Assembly: GCA_913774955.1 (NCBI GenBank)
Contig: CAJYKV010000015.1
Span: 62,001-126,000, forward strand
DNA from: an uncultured Acidovorax sp.
GTDB taxonomy: Bacteria > Pseudomonadota > Gammaproteobacteria > Burkholderiales > Burkholderiaceae_C
Direction of reading: 5' to 3'
Length of the DNA stretch: 64,000 nt
Under the pieces are notes generated by a model, which was given only the letters and a program-made list of their open reading frames with translations, was not told where the DNA came from and did not search any database. The translations under genes were made by a program, and so were the position numbers. This document shows, in pieces, positions 8,608 through 17,872 of the stretch. Each line of letters opens with the position of its first letter. Within the stretch, counting starts at the first letter, position 1.

Positions 8608-10329
8608 TCAGGCCGTGGCCGGAGCCGCCTGCGCCGCTTCGGCTTTCGCGCCACGCCGTGCGATCAGCCGGTTGGCCACCGCCACCACCGCCTGCACCGA
8701 CGCGCTCACGATGCTGTGATCCAGGCCGACCCCGAAAGTGGCGCCCGGCACGCCCTCGAGCGCGGCCTCCACGATCGCGAGCGCCTGGGCGCCCGCCCCC
8801 GCGCCGGTGGCGCGCTCCTCGTAATGGTCCACGCGCAGCGGCAGGCCGATCGCGTCCACCGTGGCATCGATCGGTCCGTTGCCCCGGCCCTGCAGCGTCT
8901 GGCGCACGCCGTCGATCGTCACGTCGAGCGCGATGCCCTGCCCGTCTTCCTCCAGCCGCTGCCCGTGCAGCGTGAGCGTGCCGGGGGCCGCGCCGCCCGG
9001 GGCCCGGCCGTGTGCCGGCGCGATGTAGTGCTGCTCGAAGAGGTTCCAGAGCGCGCCGCCGTCCATCTCGCCTTCGCTCGCGTCGGTCGCGCGCTGCACC
9101 ACGGCGCTGAACTCCACCTGCAGCCGGCGCGGCATCACCACGCCGCGTTCGCGCTCCAGCAGGAAGGCGATGCCGCCCTTGCCCGACTGGCTGTTCACGC
9201 GGATCACGCTGTCGTAGGTGCGGCCGAGGTCGGCCGGATCGATCGGGAGGTAGGGCACTTCCCACAGGCCCGCCGGGTCCTGCGCGGCGAAGCCCTTCTT
9301 GATCGCGTCCTGGTGCGAGCCAGAGAACGCGGTGAAGACGAGGTCGCCCGCATAGGGATGGCGCGGATGCACCGGCAGCGAAGTGCATTCCTCGGCCACC
9401 CGCGCCACGTGCGTGATGTCGGAGAAGTCGAGGTTCGGGTGCACGCCCTGCGTGTACATGTTGAGCGCGAGCGTCACGATATCCACGTTGCCGCAGCGCT
9501 CGCCGTTGCCGAACAGGCAGCCTTCCACGCGGTCGGCGCCGGCCATCATCGCCAGCTCGGCCGCGGCCACGCCCGTGCCGCGGTCGTTGTGCGGATGCAC
9601 CGAGAGCACGATGTGCTCGCGCGGCGCGAGCCGGCGGTGCATCCATTCGATCTGGTCGGCGAACACGTTCGGCGTAGCGTTCTCCACCGTGGTCGGCAGG
9701 TTGATGATGATCGGCCGGCCCGGGCCGGCGCCCCACGCCGCGATCGCCGTCTGGCAGGCGCGCAGCGACACCTCGGGCTCGGTGGCGCTGAACGTCTCGG
9801 GCGAATACTGCAGCGTCCAGGCCGTGGCGGGCTGCGCGTCGGTGAGGCGCTTGAGCAGCGAGACGTGGTGTCCGATGAACTCCATCACCTGCGACACGTT
9901 CATGCCGAACACGATGCGCCGCCAGGCCGGCGCCGTGGCGTTGTAGAGGTGCACGATGGCGCGCGGCGCGCCCTGCACGGCCTGCACCGTGCGCTCGATC
10001 AGGTCCTCGCGCGACTGGGTCATGACCATGATGGTGACGTCGTCGGGAATGCGGTTTTCCTCGATGAGGCGGCGCACGAAATCGAAATCGGTCTGCGACG
10101 CGGCGGGGAAGCCCACCTCGATCTCCTTGAAGCCGATGCGCACGAGCTCCTCGAAGAGGCGCATCTTGCGCTCACCGTTCATCGGCTCGAAGAGCGCCTG
10201 GTTGCCGTCGCGCAGATCGGTGGACAGCCAGATCGGCGCCCGTGTGATGCTGCGCGTGGGCCACGTGCGGTCGGGCAGCGACACGGCGGCGGTGGGTTGG
10301 TACTTGGTGGCGGGCTTGGAAATCATCAT
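8608..10329 (-). CDS. leuA: 2-isopropylmalate synthase
   Basis: First committed enzyme of leucine synthesis: acetyl-CoA plus 2-oxoisovalerate to 2-isopropylmalate. The 573-residue protein is the long form. It has an HMGL-like TIM barrel (about 30-320: [29 protein letters not shown]) and a C-terminal regulatory domain that in this family binds leucine. The first of two tandem ATGs (10329, 10326) is chosen because GGAG lies 8-9 bases upstream; a longer frame reaches back into the leader but has no conserved sequence. A leader peptide rich in rare Leu codons and paired RNA elements lie upstream, pointing to leucine-controlled attenuation. Confidence 0.95.
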   Translation of the reverse strand: MMISKPATKYQPTAAVSLPDRTWPTRSITRAPIWLSTDLRDGNQALFEPMNGERKMRLFEELVRIGFKEIEVGFPAASQTDFDFVRRLIEENRIPDDVTIMVMTQSREDLIERTVQAVQGAPRAIVHLYNATAPAWRRIVFGMNVSQVMEFIGHHVSLLKRLTDAQPATAWTLQYSPETFSATEPEVSLRACQTAIAAWGAGPGRPIIINLPTTVENATPNVFADQIEWMHRRLAPREHIVLSVHPHNDRGTGVAAAELAMMAGADRVEGCLFGNGERCGNVDIVTLALNMYTQGVHPNLDFSDITHVARVAEECTSLPVHPRHPYAGDLVFTAFSGSHQDAIKKGFAAQDPAGLWEVPYLPIDPADLGRTYDSVIRVNSQSGKGGIAFLLERERGVVMPRRLQVEFSAVVQRATDASEGEMDGGALWNLFEQHYIAPAHGRAPGGAAPGTLTLHGQRLEEDGQGIALDVTIDGVRQTLQGRGNGPIDATVDAIGLPLRVDHYEERATGAGAGAQALAIVEAALEGVPGATFGVGLDHSIVSASVQAVVAVANRLIARRGAKAEAAQAAPATA

Positions 10330-10383
10330 GACGGGCTCCACGAAACGAAAGAGAAGGGAAGAAAACCGGTGCGACATTCCCTG

Positions 10384-10511
10384 CAGCCCTCCACATGCGT
10401 GGAGGCTGGTTCGTGGGCCGGGGTCAGGGGAAGGTCGGTGTTGCGCGGGCTGGTGGCACGGGGGCCGGATCAGCGGGCAACGGGGATGGCGAACGCAGGC
10501 AGACCCCGGCC
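10384..10511 (-). promoter_or_regulatory. leuA attenuator-type RNA elements
   Basis: Two structures lie in the leuA leader, described on the transcript strand. GGCCGGGGTC (10511-10502, inside the leader peptide after its Leu codons) is perfectly complementary to GACCCCGGCC (10425-10416). Just downstream a hairpin with an 11-bp stem, one bulge and a 4-base loop spans 10408-10384. A pyrimidine-rich but not pure-U stretch follows, so it may be an atypical terminator, or act by masking or through Rho. Complementarity is seen directly; the mechanism is inferred. Confidence 0.6.
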
Positions 10512-10559
10512 AGGCACTAGGCCTAGAGCTAGGGTGGATAGGATGCGGCTGCGTTGCAT
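10470..10559 (-). CDS. leuA leader peptide (leucine attenuator)
   Basis: A 29-codon frame in the leuA 5' leader. Leucines at positions 7, 10, 12 and 14 are all encoded by CTA, a codon scarcely used by the surrounding genes, which favour CTG and CTC. A fifth Leu (CTG) is at position 20. Clusters of rare codons for the pathway's own product are the hallmark of ribosome-mediated attenuation. It stops at TGA 10472-10470, 140 bases before leuA. A 10-base segment over codons 17-20 can pair with RNA further down. Its ribosome binding site is weak, as in many leader peptides. Confidence 0.75.
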   Translation of the reverse strand: MQRSRILSTLALGLVPGRGLPAFAIPVAR

Positions 10560-10580
10560 GGTGTGCGGGATCGAGCATTC

Positions 10581-10610
10581 ATGCTAGCACAGGCGGCGTG
10601 CCGCGGTAAA
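10581..10610 (-). promoter_or_regulatory. Putative leuA leader promoter
   Basis: On the minus strand a TTTACC -35 element (10610-10605) is separated by 18 bases from a TAGCAT -10 element (10586-10581). Initiation would fall near 10574, about 15 bases before the leader-peptide ATG. Confidence 0.4.
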
Positions 10611-10672
10611 GCCCGCGTGATGGTGATTCCCGCGGGGCGCGGCCGCACCCGCCGCACGCCCTGCGGGGCAGG

Positions 10673-11617
10673 TCAGTCGGCGCGCATTCCCGACGGGCCC
10701 TGCCCTCGCGGCATACCGGCGGCGTCCGTTGCGCCACTGCCCAGCGCCAGCAGCTGCCGCCGCAGGCCCGGCGCCAGCTTCGATCGCCGGCGCGCCGGCT
10801 CGAACAGCCACACGTCGTAGAGCGGCAGGGATTCCTGCAGTGCCAGCGGCACCAGCGTGCGGGCATCCGCGCCGAGCAGCGCGGGATGCGGCACCACGGC
10901 CAGCAGATCGGATTGCGCCGCCAGCCGCAGCATGCTGGCGAAATCCGGGCAGTGCACGGCCACGCGGGGCGGCGGCATGCGGCGCACGCGGTGGGCTTCC
11001 GCCAGCACGTCCACCGGACCGCTGGCACTGGGATCCACGCGCGCCCAGGCCGCGCCGCGCAGTGCATCCAGCGACCGGGCCCCGGCCAGCGGATGGCTGC
11101 GCCGGGCCACCACCTGCGGGCGGAGCGCGTACAGCCGCTCCTGCACGACGCCGTGGTGCGCGAAGCCGCGGGGGCGCGGTGCGATGGCGCAATCGAGCGT
11201 GCCTTCCAGCAGATCCGCCAGCAGGCGGCCCTCGTCGGCGCACACCATCTCCAGCGCGCGGCGGGAACGGCCCTCGCACCAGCCGGCATACAGCAGCGGG
11301 CCGCACACCAGCGCTGCCGACGGCGTCACGCCCACCCGCAGCACCCGGGGATTGCCGGTGCCCGCCTCTTCCGCGCCGGCCACCAGCGCGTCGATGCCTT
11401 CGGACAGCGGGCGCGACTGCGCGGCCAACCTCAGCGCCAACGCCGTGGGCACGCGGCGGCGGCCGTCCCGCACCAGCAGCGGCGTGTCGAACCGGGCCTG
11501 CAGCATGCGCATGCCGTGGCTCACGGCCGGCTGCGACACGCCGCAGGCGCGGGCCGCGGCGGCGAACGAGCCGTGCTCGATGACCGCGCGGAGATAGGCG
11601 AGGTGAGGCAGATACAT
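10673..11617 (-). CDS. LysR-family transcriptional regulator
   Basis: 314 residues with an N-terminal winged helix-turn-helix (about 1-60, including AAARACGVSQPAVSH) and a periplasmic-binding-protein-like effector domain. It is divergent from the SnoaL-like gene at 11738, with a 120-bp shared intergenic region holding an AT-rich TTTATATAT patch at about 11627-11635. Such divergence often means the regulator controls its neighbour. The effector is unknown. Confidence 0.88.
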   Translation of the reverse strand: MYLPHLAYLRAVIEHGSFAAAARACGVSQPAVSHGMRMLQARFDTPLLVRDGRRRVPTALALRLAAQSRPLSEGIDALVAGAEEAGTGNPRVLRVGVTPSAALVCGPLLYAGWCEGRSRRALEMVCADEGRLLADLLEGTLDCAIAPRPRGFAHHGVVQERLYALRPQVVARRSHPLAGARSLDALRGAAWARVDPSASGPVDVLAEAHRVRRMPPPRVAVHCPDFASMLRLAAQSDLLAVVPHPALLGADARTLVPLALQESLPLYDVWLFEPARRRSKLAPGLRRQLLALGSGATDAAGMPRGQGPSGMRAD

Positions 11618-11737
11618 CGATGCCGTTTATATATCCCGCACCTCGGCGCTTGCGGGCGCGGCGGCGGACGGTGATGCTGCGGGGCGCGTTCCCTCCCTGT
11701 TGTCCCGCTGTTTTCTTTGTCCCTGAAAGACCTCGCC

Positions 11738-12148
11738 ATGACCTATCCACAGCTCGCCACCGTGAAAACCTACCTCGCCTGCCTGCATGCGGGCGACACC
11801 GACGGCCTGATCGCCTGCTTCGACAGCGAGGGCCAGGTGCATTCGCCGTTCCTCGGAACGATGCGGGCCCGGGAGTTCTTCCTGAAGCTTGCCCGGGCTT
11901 CGGCTGCCAGCGTGATCACGCCGATCGATCTCATGGTCTCGGCCGAGCCGGCCGCGGATACCGTGCGCGTGGCCGCGTATTTCCGGTACGACTGGACGCT
12001 CGCCGACGGGCGGATCGTGCATTTCACGTGCGTGGACGTGTTCCGCTTCGCCGCGGGCAGCGGCCGGATCCAGGAAATGCACATCGTCTACGACACGCAC
12101 CCCCTGCGCGAACAGGTGGGCGACAAATACGCGCCCGACCCTGCATGA
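11738..12148 (+). CDS. SnoaL-like / NTF2-fold protein
   Basis: 136-residue cytoplasmic protein of the NTF2-like superfamily. The N terminus (tyrosine-rich helix, HAGDTDGLIACFDSEGQVHSP) and the later beta-strands with 'VAAYFRYDW' are typical of SnoaL-like domains, which serve as small-molecule enzymes or binding proteins. ATG 11738 is used; an in-frame TTG at 11717 is a weaker choice. It is divergent from the LysR gene and is followed by its own terminator. No substrate can be assigned. Confidence 0.75.
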   Translation: MTYPQLATVKTYLACLHAGDTDGLIACFDSEGQVHSPFLGTMRAREFFLKLARASAASVITPIDLMVSAEPAADTVRVAAYFRYDWTLADGRIVHFTCVDVFRFAAGSGRIQEMHIVYDTHPLREQVGDKYAPDPA

Positions 12149-12215
12149 GCGCCCGCCGGTGCGCGCCAGTGCCCGGCGCCGCCCGCTGATCCGTCGGGTT
12201 CTTTCCCTCGCTTCT

Positions 12216-12240
12216 GCCCCACTTTTTCGGGGCTTTTTTT
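12216..12240 (+). terminator. Terminator after the SnoaL-like gene
   Basis: GCCCC (12216-12220), an 8-base loop, GGGGC (12229-12233) and seven T residues. Confidence 0.8.
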
Positions 12241-12334
12241 CGCCTTTTTGCTACTCGAACCCCAGTTTTTTCTGCCGTTGCCCGGATTTCCCGGCATCCA
12301 TGCATTCCGCTCCCGATCCAGGGGCGAGCAATGT

Positions 12335-12363
12335 TTTCACACAATGGGATTTTGTACTAATAC
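12335..12363 (+). promoter_or_regulatory. Putative promoter of the MocR-type regulator
   Basis: TTTCAC (12335-12340), a 17-base spacer and TAATAC (12358-12363). The predicted start near 12370 leaves only about 8 bases before the ATG at 12378 and no Shine-Dalgarno sequence, so the mRNA may be nearly leaderless. Confidence 0.5.
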
Positions 12364-12379
12364 ATTAAAATGAATGTAT
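12360..12379. promoter_or_regulatory. Inverted-repeat operator overlapping the MocR-type start codon
   Basis: ATACATT (12360-12366), a 6-base spacer and AATGTAT (12373-12379) form a perfect 7-bp inverted repeat. It overlaps the -10 element and the first two bases of the start codon, fitting an autorepressor site for a GntR-type regulator. Confidence 0.55.
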
Positions 12380-13697
12380 GAAGACATTGCATTTCGATGG
12401 ATCGACCGCGGCGGAGATAGCGGATAGCATCGAATCCCATCTGCGCTCCGGTGCGCTGTCGTGCGGCGATGCGTTGCCGGCCGTGCGTGCGTTGGCGGCG
12501 GAGCTGAACGTCAATCCGAACACCGTGGCAGCCGCCTACGCTCGCCTGCGCGACGCCGGCCGGGTGGTGACCGATGGCCGCCGCGGTACCCGCGTGGCTC
12601 CGGCGCGGCTGCCCGTGGCCGATGCCACGGCGGTGGCCCTGCCCCATGGCCTGCGCGATCTCGCGGGCGGTGACGGGGACCGCGCCCTGTTGCCGCGGCC
12701 CCCGTCCACCGACTGGCCTGGTCTGCAGACCGACACAGGCTACGGCGGGCCCGCCGAGGCACCGCTGTGGCAGGCAACGGCCCGCGACTGGCTGGAAGGC
12801 CAGGGCCTGCCCGCCGGTGCCACGGGCGTGTTCTCGGGAACGCTCGATGCGGTGGAGCGGGCGCTGCGCTACCATGCCCGGCCGGGCGACCGGGTTGCGG
12901 TGGAAGACCCGTGCTGGCCCCCGATGGCCGCGCTGCTGCATGCGCTGCGGCTCAAGGCCGTGCCGTTGCCGGTCGATGGGCAGGGCGTGCAGATACCGGC
13001 CGCCGAATGCCTGGACGGCTGCAGCGCGCTGGTGCTCACGCCGCGTGCGCACCACCCCACCGGCTGTGCGCTGTCGGAGGCGCGGTGGAGGGCGCTGCGC
13101 CGCCTGCTGCAAAGCCGCCCGCATCTGCTGTGCATCCTCGACGACTACTGGGGCCCGCTCAGCCAGGAACCGCTGGCGCCGGCCGCCGGCCTTCCGCCGC
13201 TCTGGCTCTACGTGGTGTCCGTGGGCAAGTTCCTCGGGCCGGACCTGCGCGTGGCGCTCGCCGCCGGCACGCCCGCGCTCATCGAGGCCATGCGCGCGCA
13301 GCAGGCCGTCGGTGCGCGCTGGGTGAGCCGGCTGCTGCAGACGCTCGCGGCCCGGCTCTGGCAGGAGGCACGGCGATCGGGCCAGCTCGCGCACGCCACC
13401 CAGGCGTATGCGCGGCGGCGCCAGGCGCTGGAGTTTGCGCTCCGCTCACGGCCGGACGCCCAGGTGCCCACGGGTGGCGAAGGCCTGCACCTGTGGATAC
13501 CCGTGCATGACGAAAACGCCGTGCTGTCCGCGCTCGCGGCCCGCGGCTGGGCGGCCCAGGCCGGCGCGCCGTTCCGCATCGCCAGCGGCCCGGCCGTGCG
13601 CATCAGCCTCGGGGATCTCACGGGCGCGGAAGTCGGCCCTCTGGCGCGGGATCTGGCCGAGGCGCTGGCGCCGATGCCGTCACGGCCCGTGTTCTGA
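12378..13697 (+). CDS. MocR-type (GntR/aminotransferase) transcriptional regulator
   Basis: 439-residue fusion of a GntR winged helix (about 1-75, with 'VNPNTVAAAYARLRDAG') and a fold-type I aminotransferase domain (about 95-435). The likely PLP lysine is Lys284 in Val-Gly-Lys-Phe-Leu-Gly-Pro. MocR proteins use PLP or its amino-acid adducts as effectors; GabR and PdxR are known examples. It begins at an ATG embedded in an inverted repeat. The neighbours do not reveal its target. Confidence 0.88.
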   Translation: MKTLHFDGSTAAEIADSIESHLRSGALSCGDALPAVRALAAELNVNPNTVAAAYARLRDAGRVVTDGRRGTRVAPARLPVADATAVALPHGLRDLAGGDGDRALLPRPPSTDWPGLQTDTGYGGPAEAPLWQATARDWLEGQGLPAGATGVFSGTLDAVERALRYHARPGDRVAVEDPCWPPMAALLHALRLKAVPLPVDGQGVQIPAAECLDGCSALVLTPRAHHPTGCALSEARWRALRRLLQSRPHLLCILDDYWGPLSQEPLAPAAGLPPLWLYVVSVGKFLGPDLRVALAAGTPALIEAMRAQQAVGARWVSRLLQTLAARLWQEARRSGQLAHATQAYARRRQALEFALRSRPDAQVPTGGEGLHLWIPVHDENAVLSALAARGWAAQAGAPFRIASGPAVRISLGDLTGAEVGPLARDLAEALAPMPSRPVF

Positions 13698-13780
13698 ATC
13701 CGGAGGGGGATGGCCCAGCGGCGGTTCGCGGTGCCTGGCCAGAACACTCCCGCTGGGCTCTGTCGGCGGTTCTTGGTGGG

Positions 13781-14437
13781 CTACACGGGCAGTCGGCCGA
13801 GTGACGAAGACAGCAGATCGTCGCCCGCCGCATACCGCGCCAGCATCTTGCCCAGCCCCTTGCGCGCGCAGCGCTGCAGAGCGCTGAGTACCGCGTGGTC
13901 GGGATCGGCGATACCGTGCCGGGTGCGCAGATCGTGCTGCATGCGGCCGAGCAACGCGGCGGCCATTTCCGCGTCGGCAAGGGCCCGGTGGGCACGCTCG
14001 GCACGCGGCAGGCCCAGGTGCGTGACGATGCGCCCGAGCTGGTGGCTCGTCGCTTCGGGATACAGGCGCCGTGACAGCAGCACGGTGCAGGCGAACGCAT
14101 GCGGTGCCGGAACGTCCGCCAGGGCCAGTTCCGCCGCCCAGAAGCGGCTGTCGAACGAGGCGTTGTGCGCCACCATGGGCGCATCGCCCACGAAGCGGGC
14201 CGCGTCGCGCATCACGCTCTCGGCCGATGGCGCCGTTTCCAGCATGGCCGGCGTGATGCCCGTGAGCTGGACGATGAACGGCGGAAGCCATGCCCCGGTT
14301 TTCATGAGGCTCTGAAAACGGTCCACCGGCCGGCCCGCTTCCATCAAAACGATAGCGATCTCGGTGGCGCGTGCGCCCTGGGCGGGCGTCATGCCGGTGG
14401 TTTCGAAATCGATGACGGCGATGCGGGAAGAAGGCAT
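13781..14437 (-). CDS. 3'-5' exonuclease of the DnaQ/DEDDh family
   Basis: 218-residue exonuclease with the three expected motifs: Asp-Phe-Glu-Thr-Thr-Gly near the N terminus (metal ligands), His-Asn-Ala-Ser-Phe-Asp in the middle, and His-Arg-Ala-Leu-Ala-Asp-Ala near 165. It is a stand-alone protein, not obviously the polymerase III epsilon subunit, and could act in DNA repair or RNA turnover. The start at 14437 is the first Met before the catalytic motif; the longer open frame upstream is a shadow of the small gene at 14481. Confidence 0.88.
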   Translation of the reverse strand: MPSSRIAVIDFETTGMTPAQGARATEIAIVLMEAGRPVDRFQSLMKTGAWLPPFIVQLTGITPAMLETAPSAESVMRDAARFVGDAPMVAHNASFDSRFWAAELALADVPAPHAFACTVLLSRRLYPEATSHQLGRIVTHLGLPRAERAHRALADAEMAAALLGRMQHDLRTRHGIADPDHAVLSALQRCARKGLGKMLARYAAGDDLLSSSLGRLPV

Positions 14438-14480
14438 GGGGCGATTGTCGCCCCTTCCCTCGAGTGACGCTGAGGGCCCG

Positions 14481-14690
14481 TCAGCCCGCGCCGCGGCCAC
14501 CGCCGCCGGTGGAGGGGCCGCCGCCACCCTGGCGCGACTGCGCCTGGTTGCCGCTGCCCACGTGCGCATCGCGGTCGTGGCGGCTCTGCGGCGTGCGCTG
14601 GCCTTCGTTGCGCTGCGTGGGTTCCTGGTGGCCTTGCTGGTTGTGGTCGTTCTCGACCTTGCCCGTGCCGGGCTGCTGCTTGTCGGACAT
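14481..14690 (-). CDS. Small hydrophilic Gln/Gly-rich protein, unknown function
   Basis: A 69-residue product rich in Gln, Asn, Arg and His, ending in a Gly-rich tail; it is probably disordered. Support for it being real: a good Shine-Dalgarno (GGAG) 8 bases before the ATG, and a compact position between two same-strand genes. No family is recognised; similar short Gln/Gly-rich proteins are often stress-related. Confidence 0.55.
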   Translation of the reverse strand: MSDKQQPGTGKVENDHNQQGHQEPTQRNEGQRTPQSRHDRDAHVGSGNQAQSRQGGGGPSTGGGGRGAG

Positions 14691-14774
14691 GGCGTTGTCT
14701 CCTTCCAGAAAGTCGAAGCGAATGCAACGGCGGAGCGCGGAGCGCCCACCATTGCGGTCAGGCCGGACCGGTGC

Positions 14775-15272
14775 TCAGGACAGCGAGAGTTCCTTGTGCT
14801 CGCCCATGTCCGGCGGGTTGCCGGTGACGGCCGCCTTGGCCATCTTGAAGAGCTGGGTCATCTTGCTTTCCTTCACGTCCCAGTACTCCGCGTGCTGGAT
14901 GCGGACCACGAGCAGCGCCAGGTTCGGGTCGTCGATGCCCTTGGGGAACCAGGCCTTGGCCGCGGGCGACCACAGGGCCTCCTTGCGGGCCTTGTCCTCG
15001 ATGAAGCCGGCCGTGCCCGAGAGCGACACGTAGCTGTCCTTCTCGGGATTGGCGTAGGTGACGTTCGTCTGCGCGTCGGCCTTCAGGCGCTGGGCGAGTT
15101 CGCCGTCGTGGGGAATGAAGAAGTACAGCTCAGATTGCTCGTCGATGTCCTTGTTCTGCGTCGTCAGCGGGTGCGCATGCAGCTGGCCCGTGGCCGAGCG
15201 GTGCGTGAGCATGCCGAAACGGATGTCCTTGATCAGCTTCCAGAGCGTGGTCTGGGGGGAATCCTGGGTCAT
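14775..15272 (-). CDS. Pyridoxamine 5'-phosphate oxidase-related (general stress) protein
   Basis: 165-residue split-barrel flavin-binding fold of the PNPOx-like group. The sequence 'FGMLTHRSATGQLHAHPLTTQ' followed by 'LYFFIPHDGELAQRLKADAQTNVTYANP' is typical of the general stress protein 26 type. The start at 15272 has GGAG 9 bases upstream. These proteins bind FMN or FAD; the physiological reaction is usually unknown. It lies next to the small Gln-rich gene on the same strand. Confidence 0.82.
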   Translation of the reverse strand: MTQDSPQTTLWKLIKDIRFGMLTHRSATGQLHAHPLTTQNKDIDEQSELYFFIPHDGELAQRLKADAQTNVTYANPEKDSYVSLSGTAGFIEDKARKEALWSPAAKAWFPKGIDDPNLALLVVRIQHAEYWDVKESKMTQLFKMAKAAVTGNPPDMGEHKELSLS

Positions 15273-15398
15273 GGGGAGAGCCTCCGGTGGGTGCGTTGCC
15301 GGGTGCTTCGCCCCGGTGCGAGAGCCCACTGTAGGCCGCGCGCGTTCGGGCACGGGTCGGCCCTGCCCCCGCCTGTCTGTCGGGTCCGTCCGACAGCG

Positions 15399-17615
15399 CT
15401 AGCCCGCGGCGCGCCGCTCCAGCGTGAATGGCGGCAGGCCCTTGAGCAGCCGCTGCCCGTAGGCCGTGCGCACCAGGCGCTTGTCGTAGCAGTAGACGTG
15501 GGCCCGGTCTTCCTCGGTGCGGATGGCGCGGCCCACCCACTGCGCCAATCGGATCGCCGTGGCCGGCACCACGAGTTCGCTGAACGGATCGCGCCCCGCC
15601 CCGCGCAGCCACTCGGCGCGCGCTTCGCCCACCGGGTCGTCGGGCGGCGCGAACGGCAGCTTGGTGATGAAGAGCGATTCGCAGAGCGCGCCCGGCAGGT
15701 CCAGGCCCTCGCCGAACGACTGCATGCCGAAGATGATCGACGGCTCGCCCGCCGCCACGCGTTCGCGGTGCCGCGCGAGCAACTGGGCGCGCGGCATCTG
15801 CGTCTGTACCAGCACGGTGCCGCGCATCGCGGTGGGCAGCGTGTCCACCGCCTGCCGCATCTGGTCGCGCGAGGTGAACAGCACCAGCGCCCCGGCCTCG
15901 ACCATCGCCAGATCGCTCAAGAGCGCATCCACCATCTCGGCCGTGTAATCGGCGGCCTGGCGCGGATCGGCCTGGGTTTCCGAGGCGATCAGCGTGCCCT
16001 GCAGCGCGTAGTCGAACGGGCTGGGCACTTCCAGCGCGGTCACCGCCTCGTCGCCGTGCAGCCCGGCCTCGCGCAGGAAGAAATCGAACTGGCCGCAGCT
16101 CGTGAGCGTGGCCGAGGTGAGCACCGCGCCGCGCACGGCCGACCAGAGGTGGTTGCGCAGCGTATTGCCCGGCAGCACCGGGCTGGCATGCGCCTTCACG
16201 ACGATGAAATCGCCGTCCACCGCCAGCGTGAACCATTTGGCCGCCGGCACCGCGCCCTCCGGCGCATCCTGCAGCAGCAGCTGGGCGGTGTCGTGCACGC
16301 CTTCCAGCCGCGGCGCGAGCGCGCCGATCTGCGCATACAGCGTGGAAAGGCGCCGCGCCTCGTCGGGCTTGTCGCGCATCTCGGTGCGCAGCGCCTTGGC
16401 GATGGCGCGCAGCGCGTCCAGAAAGCCGGCCGCATGGTGCGCCACCTGGCCGAACGGCTCCACCAGCGCCTCGGGCAGCGCGCCGCCGGCCACGCGCGCG
16501 CGCGTGGGCATGGCCGTGGCCTGCGGGCGTGTGGCGGCCGAACGCGCACCGCCCCAGGCGGGCCGGGGCGAACGCAGTTCGTTGCCGTACACGTCCATCA
16601 CGATGCGCGCGGCGTCCTGCAGCGCCGTGCGCAGGCGGGCGGAATGGTTGGGGATGTCGGCCACCTCCTCCACTTCCATCAACGTGCCGATGCGCAGCGC
16701 GCGGCTCGCGAGCTTGTCGATCCAGGTCAGCCGGCTCAGGTCGGCCTCGCAGGCGAACTGGTCGAGCGCGGTGGAAGGCAGGTGGTGCGCCTCGTCGATC
16801 ACCAGCAGGCAGTTGTCCAGCTCGGGCAGCAGCCGCGCGCCGAGCGAGGACAGCAGCAGGTCGTGGTTCGCCACGATCACCTGCGCGGCCACCAGCGCCT
16901 TGCGGCGGTCGTAATACGTGCACTGGCTGAAGGCGGGGCAGTGCTTGCCGGTGCAGGAACTGGCCTCGGCCGCCACGGGGCTCCACACCTCGGGCTCGGG
17001 CGGCGATTCGAGCGTGTCGCGGTCGCCGTCCCAGGCGCCGCGCGCGAGCACGTCGGCCATGGTGGCGTAGAACTTCATGCGCGCCTCGGTCTCGTGGCGC
17101 GGGCGGGCCGCGCGCGCGGCGGCCTCTTCCTCGGCGAAGAGATCGTCTTCCGGCGCTTCGTCACCCGCCTCGCCGGTGCCCGCCAGGCGTTCGAGCTTGA
17201 GCTTGCACACGTAGCGCCCGCGCCCCTTGGCGAGCGCGAACTGGAACGGCTGCGGCATGCGGGCGGCGAGCGCGGGCAGATCTTTTTGCACCAGCTGCTC
17301 CTGCAGCGCCACCGTGGCGGTGGAGATCAGCACGCGCGTGCCGCGCGCGAGCGCCATGGCGATCGCCGGCACGCTGTACGCGAGCGACTTGCCCACGCCC
17401 GTGCCGGCCTGCACCACGGCGATGGAGCGCGCGGGCGGTGGCGGTGCGCTGTCCCCATCTTCGGCTTCCACCTTGCCGAGCTGGGCGCGGGCGAACGTGT
17501 GCGCCACCTGCTCGGCCATGCGCCGCTGCCCGCCGCGGCTGCGGAAGCCTTCGGTGGCCTGCACCACCGCATCGAAAGACTGCAGGGCCTGCGCGGCCCA
17601 CTCCTGTTGAGACAT
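15399..17615 (-). CDS. dinG: ATP-dependent DNA helicase, DinG/YoaA type (XPD-like, Fe-S)
   Basis: 738-residue superfamily 2 helicase that probably unwinds 5'-tailed duplexes, R-loops or G-quadruplexes during repair. It shows Walker A (AGTGVGKS), DEAH (VIDEAHH), the late motifs QSFGEGLDLPG and WVGRAIRTEEDR, and four cysteines spaced as in E. coli DinG (one after Tyr-Val, then Cys-x4-Cys-x5-Cys near residues 215-227), which should hold a 4Fe-4S cluster. An alternative ATG at 17633 adds six residues; neither start has a good ribosome binding site. It is divergent from the small gene at 17873. Confidence 0.9.
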   Translation of the reverse strand: MSQQEWAAQALQSFDAVVQATEGFRSRGGQRRMAEQVAHTFARAQLGKVEAEDGDSAPPPPARSIAVVQAGTGVGKSLAYSVPAIAMALARGTRVLISTATVALQEQLVQKDLPALAARMPQPFQFALAKGRGRYVCKLKLERLAGTGEAGDEAPEDDLFAEEEAAARAARPRHETEARMKFYATMADVLARGAWDGDRDTLESPPEPEVWSPVAAEASSCTGKHCPAFSQCTYYDRRKALVAAQVIVANHDLLLSSLGARLLPELDNCLLVIDEAHHLPSTALDQFACEADLSRLTWIDKLASRALRIGTLMEVEEVADIPNHSARLRTALQDAARIVMDVYGNELRSPRPAWGGARSAATRPQATAMPTRARVAGGALPEALVEPFGQVAHHAAGFLDALRAIAKALRTEMRDKPDEARRLSTLYAQIGALAPRLEGVHDTAQLLLQDAPEGAVPAAKWFTLAVDGDFIVVKAHASPVLPGNTLRNHLWSAVRGAVLTSATLTSCGQFDFFLREAGLHGDEAVTALEVPSPFDYALQGTLIASETQADPRQAADYTAEMVDALLSDLAMVEAGALVLFTSRDQMRQAVDTLPTAMRGTVLVQTQMPRAQLLARHRERVAAGEPSIIFGMQSFGEGLDLPGALCESLFITKLPFAPPDDPVGEARAEWLRGAGRDPFSELVVPATAIRLAQWVGRAIRTEEDRAHVYCYDKRLVRTAYGQRLLKGLPPFTLERRAAG

Positions 17616-17872
17616 ACAGTGGTAGTGTGACATGGATGGGCGGCGCGGTGCCAGTGCAGGGACGTAAGCGGCCGGCCTCGCTCCTGAATCGATAGCTGAA
17701 AATACAGCAGCAGCGCAGCCACGGACATGGAGCTCGGCAGGAACGCAGCCGTCCCCTCCAGGGCGCGGCCACCTACAGACGCCCGTGGGCGTGCTGCCTA
17801 GCATGGGACACCTGCAATCGTCCGCTTCGCGGCGATGCACCCCCAGCACACAGAGACAGACAGGAGTTGCCC

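Noticed and set aside
14364-17630. A 1088-codon plus-strand frame
   Set aside because: Antisense shadow of the exonuclease, PNPOx-like and helicase genes, which have conserved motifs on the minus strand.
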